Source: Arcanobacterium wilhelmae
Lineage (GTDB): Bacteria > Actinomycetota > Actinomycetes > Actinomycetales > Actinomycetaceae
Length of the DNA: 64,000 bases
Direction of reading: 5' to 3'
Assembly (NCBI RefSeq): GCF_029632765.1
Contig: NZ_CP121247.1
Coordinates: forward strand, 1,178,001-1,242,000
Shown here: positions 60,562 through 64,000 of the stretch, one piece after another
Position numbering within the stretch: position 1 is the first letter of the stretch
Layout: every line of letters begins with the position of its first letter
Notes under the pieces: model-generated
Databases searched by the model: none
Told to the model about the DNA's origin: nothing
Seen by the model: only the letters and a program-made list of their open reading frames with translations
Position numbers and translations under genes: made by a program

Positions 60562-63500
60562 TTAATAGCCTCGCATGATTGAGCCGCGGCCGAGGAGCAC
60601 CTGGAGATCGGCATACAGGGACGGATCCGGGTTCACATCGAATTTCGAATCGAGCTGGAGAACCGTGGTGCGGTCCATCCGGCGCACATGGATACGCACC
60701 GGTGCATTTCCCGGGTAGCGCGAGAGCACATTACCTAGATGCTCAACGAGCTGCGAGGTGAGCATCGTCTCTGCGATCTTCAGCTCGATCGGCGCATTCG
60801 CATCCAGATCGCCTGGCGCCGGCAAGCGCATTTCACGGGCGTTGAGCTGGAGCGCGCCGTCGCGAACCGATGTTCGTGCCGTCAGCTGGACCACCTGATC
60901 CGGGCGAAGCATCGAGGAAACCTGCTGGTAGGTCGCCGGGAAGAAGTTCACTTCGATCGAACCCGTCAGGTCCTCGACAGTGGCCGTTGCCCACGTCTTT
61001 CCGTTCTTCTTCGAGATACGGGTCTGGACAGCGGTGATCAGGCCAGCGATCGTCACCTGCTCGTTGTCGCCAATGCCTTCATCCGGATCCAAGCCCACCA
61101 CTGTGTGGTCGGCAGCGCGATTCAGGTACGGCTCCATCCCCGAGAGCGGATGATCCGAGACGTACAGGCCCAGCATATCCTTTTCGAAGTTGAGTTTTTC
61201 CTTCTTCGGCCACTCGGGGAGATTCGGGATCTCCACCGTAAAGCCACCGCCGATCTCGGCAGCCGCAGAACCACCCAGATCCGCGAACAGATCAAACTGG
61301 CCAGCCGCCTCGTTCTTCTTCACGCTCGAAACGGCGTCCACTGCCTCATCCACAATCGTGAGCAACGGGCGGCGCGCCACACCAAGCGAATCGAATGCCC
61401 CTGCCTTCACTAGGCACTCCAAGGCCCGCTTATTACACGCGCTCTGAGGGATCTTGTCCAGGAAATCCTGGAACGAGGAGTAGGCGCCTTTCTCCTTTCG
61501 GGCGTTCACGATCCCCTCCACCACCTGGGTTCCCACACTTCGCACCGAACCGAGGCCCACACGGATCTCCTCGCCAACAGCCGAATAATCGCCAAGCGAC
61601 TCGTTCACATCCGGAACATTCACTTTAATCCCCATGCGGCGGCACTCGGCAAGATAGGTGGCTACCTTCGTCTTGTTCGACGCGTTCGACGTGAGCAGCG
61701 CCGCCATGAACTCCACCGGGAAGTGCGCCTTCAGATAGGCCGTCTGGTACGACACCAGGCCGTAAGCTTCCGAGTGCGACTTGTTGAACGCGTACGAGGA
61801 GAACGGCACGAGGATCTCCCACAGAGTGTCGATACACTCTTTGGAATAGCCGTTATCGAGCATGCCCTGGGAGAAGCCCGCGAACTGCTGTTGAAGCACC
61901 TCAGCCTTCTTCTTACCCATCGCCTTACGCAAAACGTCCGCCTGGCCAAGCGAAAAGCCCGCCACCTTCTGCGCAATACGCATCACCTGCTCCTGGAACA
62001 CGATCAGGCCATGAGTGGGGCCAAGAATCTCTTCCAAGGGCTCAGCGAGCTCAGGATGGATGGGGGTCTTCTCCTGCAGGCCGTTCTTGCGCAGAGCGTA
62101 GTTCGTGTGCGAGTTCGCACCCATCGGGCCCGGGCGGTACAACGCGGACACGGCGGAAATGTCGTCGAAGGTGTCGATCTTCATCTGCTTGAGGAGCGTT
62201 CGCATGCCGCCGCCATCGAGCTGGAAAATACCGAGAGTTTCCGCCCTCGCCAGCATCTCGAAGGTCGTTTTATCATCGAGGGGGATCGCGTCGATATCCG
62301 GCGCTTCCTTGCCATTATTGCGGATGTTCTCGAGCGTCTTGTTGATCACCGTGAGGTTCGACAGGCCCAAGAAATCCATCTTCACCAAGCCCAGCTCCTC
62401 ACACTGCGGGTATTCAAACTGGGTAAGCACAGCGTCATCAGCGGCGCGCTTCATCATCGGGATCACGTCTGAAAGAGTCTTCGACGACATAATCACAGCA
62501 CACGCATGCACGCCCGTCTGGCGCACAAGACCTTCAAGCCCCTTCGCGAGCTCAAACACCTTCTGAGCATCCGGATCGTTATCCACCGTCTCACGGAACT
62601 CCACAGCCTCCGCATAACGCGGATGCTTCGGATCGTAGATGGAATTCACCGGAATGTCCTTGCCCATCACACCCGGCGGCATCGCCTTGGTGAGGCGATC
62701 ACCCATCTCGTACGGATGGCCGAGCACGCGCGAAGAATCCTTCAGTGATTGCTTGGCCTTAATCGTGCCGAACGTGACCACCTGGGAGACCTTGTCCTTG
62801 CCGTACTTCTCCTCCACATACTTGATCACCTCTTCACGGCGCTGATCGTCGAAATCGACGTCGATATCGGGCATCGAAATACGCTCCGGGTTCAAGAACC
62901 TCTCAAACAGCAGATCGTGTTTGATCGGATCAAGCTGAGTAATCCCCAAAACATAGGCCACCATCGATCCTGCGCCAGAACCACGGCCCGGCCCCACACG
63001 AATACCGTGCTCACGCGCCCAGCGAATGTAATCCGACACCACGAGGAAGTACCCCGGGTAACGCATCTGCAAAATCACTTGGGATTCATAATCGACACGG
63101 GCACGAACGTCGTCGGGAATCACATCGCCGTAGCGCCAGTGGAGGCCCTTCTCCACTTCCTTCACGAACCACGTGAATTCGTCCTCACCTTCTGGAACGG
63201 GGAAGGCAGGCATGTAGTTGGCACCGTCGTCGGTGGTTTGGAACGAGACATTACAGCGCTCTGCGATCCACAACGTATTCTCGATCGCTCCCGGAATCTC
63301 ACCGAAAAGCTGCTGCATCTCCGCCGTCGAACGCAGGTAATATCCCGAGCCGTCGAACTTGAAACGATCCGGATCCATGAGCGTGGAACCAGAGTTGATA
63401 CACAGCATCGCATCCTGGATTCGCGCATCTTCCTTCTTCACATAGTGTGAATCATTCGTCGCAATAATCGGCGCACCAATGGACTTGGCGAGTTCGAGCA

Positions 63501-64000
63501 GGTCTTTTTGCACGCGATGCTCAATCTCGATCCCGTGATCCATGATCTCCACAAAGAAATTATCCTTGCCGAAAATATCCTGGAACTCACCAGCCGCCTT
63601 GTAGGCCTCTTCCTTCTGGCCCAGGCGAAGCCTCGTCTGAATTTCCCCCGACGGGCACCCTGCCGTGCCGATAATCCCCTCGTGATAGCGCTGGAGCAGA
63701 TCACGATCCATGCGCGGCCACTTACCCATCAAGCCCTCGGTAGCCGCAAGCGAATTGAGCCGGAACAGGTTGTGCAGGCCCGTGTTGTTTTCGGCCAGCA
63801 ACGTCATGTGCGTATAGGCGCCACGCGCCGACACATCATCGGCCCTCTGTGCCTCAGTTCCCCACTGCACGCGCGTCTTGTCAAAACGCGACGTACCCGG
63901 AGTCATGTATGCTTCCACGCCGATAATCGGCTTGATCCCCTCCGCCGTGGCCGTCTTGTAAAAATCGTAGGCGCCATACATATAGCCGTGGTCGGTGATC
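60562..64000 (-). CDS. dnaE: DNA polymerase III alpha subunit (5' end outside window)
   Basis: 1146 residues are visible; the frame continues past the right edge (ITDHGYMYGAYDFYK is the end of the PHP domain start), so the first 50 or so residues are missing. The PHP domain, the polymerase core with PDIDVDFDD (catalytic Asp), KKKAEVLQQQF, the helix-hairpin-helix LECLVKAGAFDSLG and the C-terminal OB domain (QVTIAGLITAVQTRISKKNGK) follow. It is the replicative DnaE1-type enzyme, with no sign of decay. Confidence 0.97.
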   Translation of the reverse strand, partial: ITDHGYMYGAYDFYKTATAEGIKPIIGVEAYMTPGTSRFDKTRVQWGTEAQRADDVSARGAYTHMTLLAENNTGLHNLFRLNSLAATEGLMGKWPRMDRDLLQRYHEGIIGTAGCPSGEIQTRLRLGQKEEAYKAAGEFQDIFGKDNFFVEIMDHGIEIEHRVQKDLLELAKSIGAPIIATNDSHYVKKEDARIQDAMLCINSGSTLMDPDRFKFDGSGYYLRSTAEMQQLFGEIPGAIENTLWIAERCNVSFQTTDDGANYMPAFPVPEGEDEFTWFVKEVEKGLHWRYGDVIPDDVRARVDYESQVILQMRYPGYFLVVSDYIRWAREHGIRVGPGRGSGAGSMVAYVLGITQLDPIKHDLLFERFLNPERISMPDIDVDFDDQRREEVIKYVEEKYGKDKVSQVVTFGTIKAKQSLKDSSRVLGHPYEMGDRLTKAMPPGVMGKDIPVNSIYDPKHPRYAEAVEFRETVDNDPDAQKVFELAKGLEGLVRQTGVHACAVIMSSKTLSDVIPMMKRAADDAVLTQFEYPQCEELGLVKMDFLGLSNLTVINKTLENIRNNGKEAPDIDAIPLDDKTTFEMLARAETLGIFQLDGGGMRTLLKQMKIDTFDDISAVSALYRPGPMGANSHTNYALRKNGLQEKTPIHPELAEPLEEILGPTHGLIVFQEQVMRIAQKVAGFSLGQADVLRKAMGKKKAEVLQQQFAGFSQGMLDNGYSKECIDTLWEILVPFSSYAFNKSHSEAYGLVSYQTAYLKAHFPVEFMAALLTSNASNKTKVATYLAECRRMGIKVNVPDVNESLGDYSAVGEEIRVGLGSVRSVGTQVVEGIVNARKEKGAYSSFQDFLDKIPQSACNKRALECLVKAGAFDSLGVARRPLLTIVDEAVDAVSSVKKNEAAGQFDLFADLGGSAAAEIGGGFTVEIPNLPEWPKKEKLNFEKDMLGLYVSDHPLSGMEPYLNRAADHTVVGLDPDEGIGDNEQVTIAGLITAVQTRISKKNGKTWATATVEDLTGSIEVNFFPATYQQVSSMLRPDQVVQLTARTSVRDGALQLNAREMRLPAPGDLDANAPIELKIAETMLTSQLVEHLGNVLSRYPGNAPVRIHVRRMDRTTVLQLDSKFDVNPDPSLYADLQVLLGRGSIMRGY

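Overview
The window is a gene-dense stretch of a high-GC Gram-positive (Actinobacteria) chromosome. The evidence is the set of actinobacterial families (DUF3043, DUF4191, DUF3052, DUF3145), a homodimeric-type pyruvate dehydrogenase AceE, paired glutamine synthetases flanking glnE, and polyphosphate glucokinase. From memory, the order erpA - glycerate-kinase-like - pepA/E2 - DUF4191 - glnA - glnE - glnA2 - panB - zinc-ribbon/Nif3 pair - DUF3052 - aceE resembles the M. tuberculosis Rv2204c-Rv2241 region, and dnaG-dgt and glyS-zur also occur close together there. Gene content and moderate GC suggest Actinomycetaceae (Trueperella/Arcanobacterium-like). The genus is a guess.

Layout. 1-9.4 kb: FKBP lipoprotein (cut by the left edge), erpA, a degenerate glycerate-kinase homologue, an M20 peptidase, leucyl aminopeptidase, and the E3 and E2 subunits of a 2-oxoacid dehydrogenase. 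9.4-21 kb: an MFS transporter, the nitrogen block (glnA, phosphatase, glnE, glnA2), panB, map and ppgK. 21-27 kb: rnpB (RNase P RNA, minus strand), yaaA, a cysteine-less zinc-ribbon paralogue with Nif3, a crcB pair, cycA, tRNA-Val and DUF3052. 27-37 kb: aceE, a heterodimeric ABC exporter, a YciO-type protein, an acyl-carrier-like protein without the attachment serine, DUF3145, an epimerase and def. 37.3-39.3 kb: an AT-rich accessory island with one Fic protein beside tRNA-Asn. 39.4-48.2 kb: small envelope proteins, a lipoprotein/PKD pair, ybaK, a coiled-coil protein, tRNA-Met, dnaG, dgt and a degenerate GH13 homologue. 48.2-52.1 kb: an accessory stretch with a CAP-domain surface lipoprotein behind a 12-C homopolymer, then a DUF4143 ATPase with a repeat array in its leader and an 85-bp duplication on either side. 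52.1-64 kb: dus-yibE/F-glyS, the zinc uptake operon znuA-znuC-znuB-zur, a DedA-like protein, an S4 protein and dnaE (cut by the right edge).

How the genes work together. AceE, E2 and E3 can together form the pyruvate dehydrogenase complex although they lie 18 kb apart. GlnA activity is set by GlnE through a tyrosine visible in GlnA and absent from GlnA2. The znu operon pairs a His-rich zinc-binding lipoprotein with its ABC transporter and Fur-family regulator. Its promoter places the transcription start at the znuA ATG, under an inverted repeat.

The most unusual material is in the two accessory stretches (Fic and DUF4143) and in several proteins that keep a fold but appear to have lost catalytic or metal-binding residues. 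These are the ACP-like, GH13-like, zinc-ribbon and glycerate-kinase-like proteins. I found no CRISPR array, insertion sequence, integrase or prophage.
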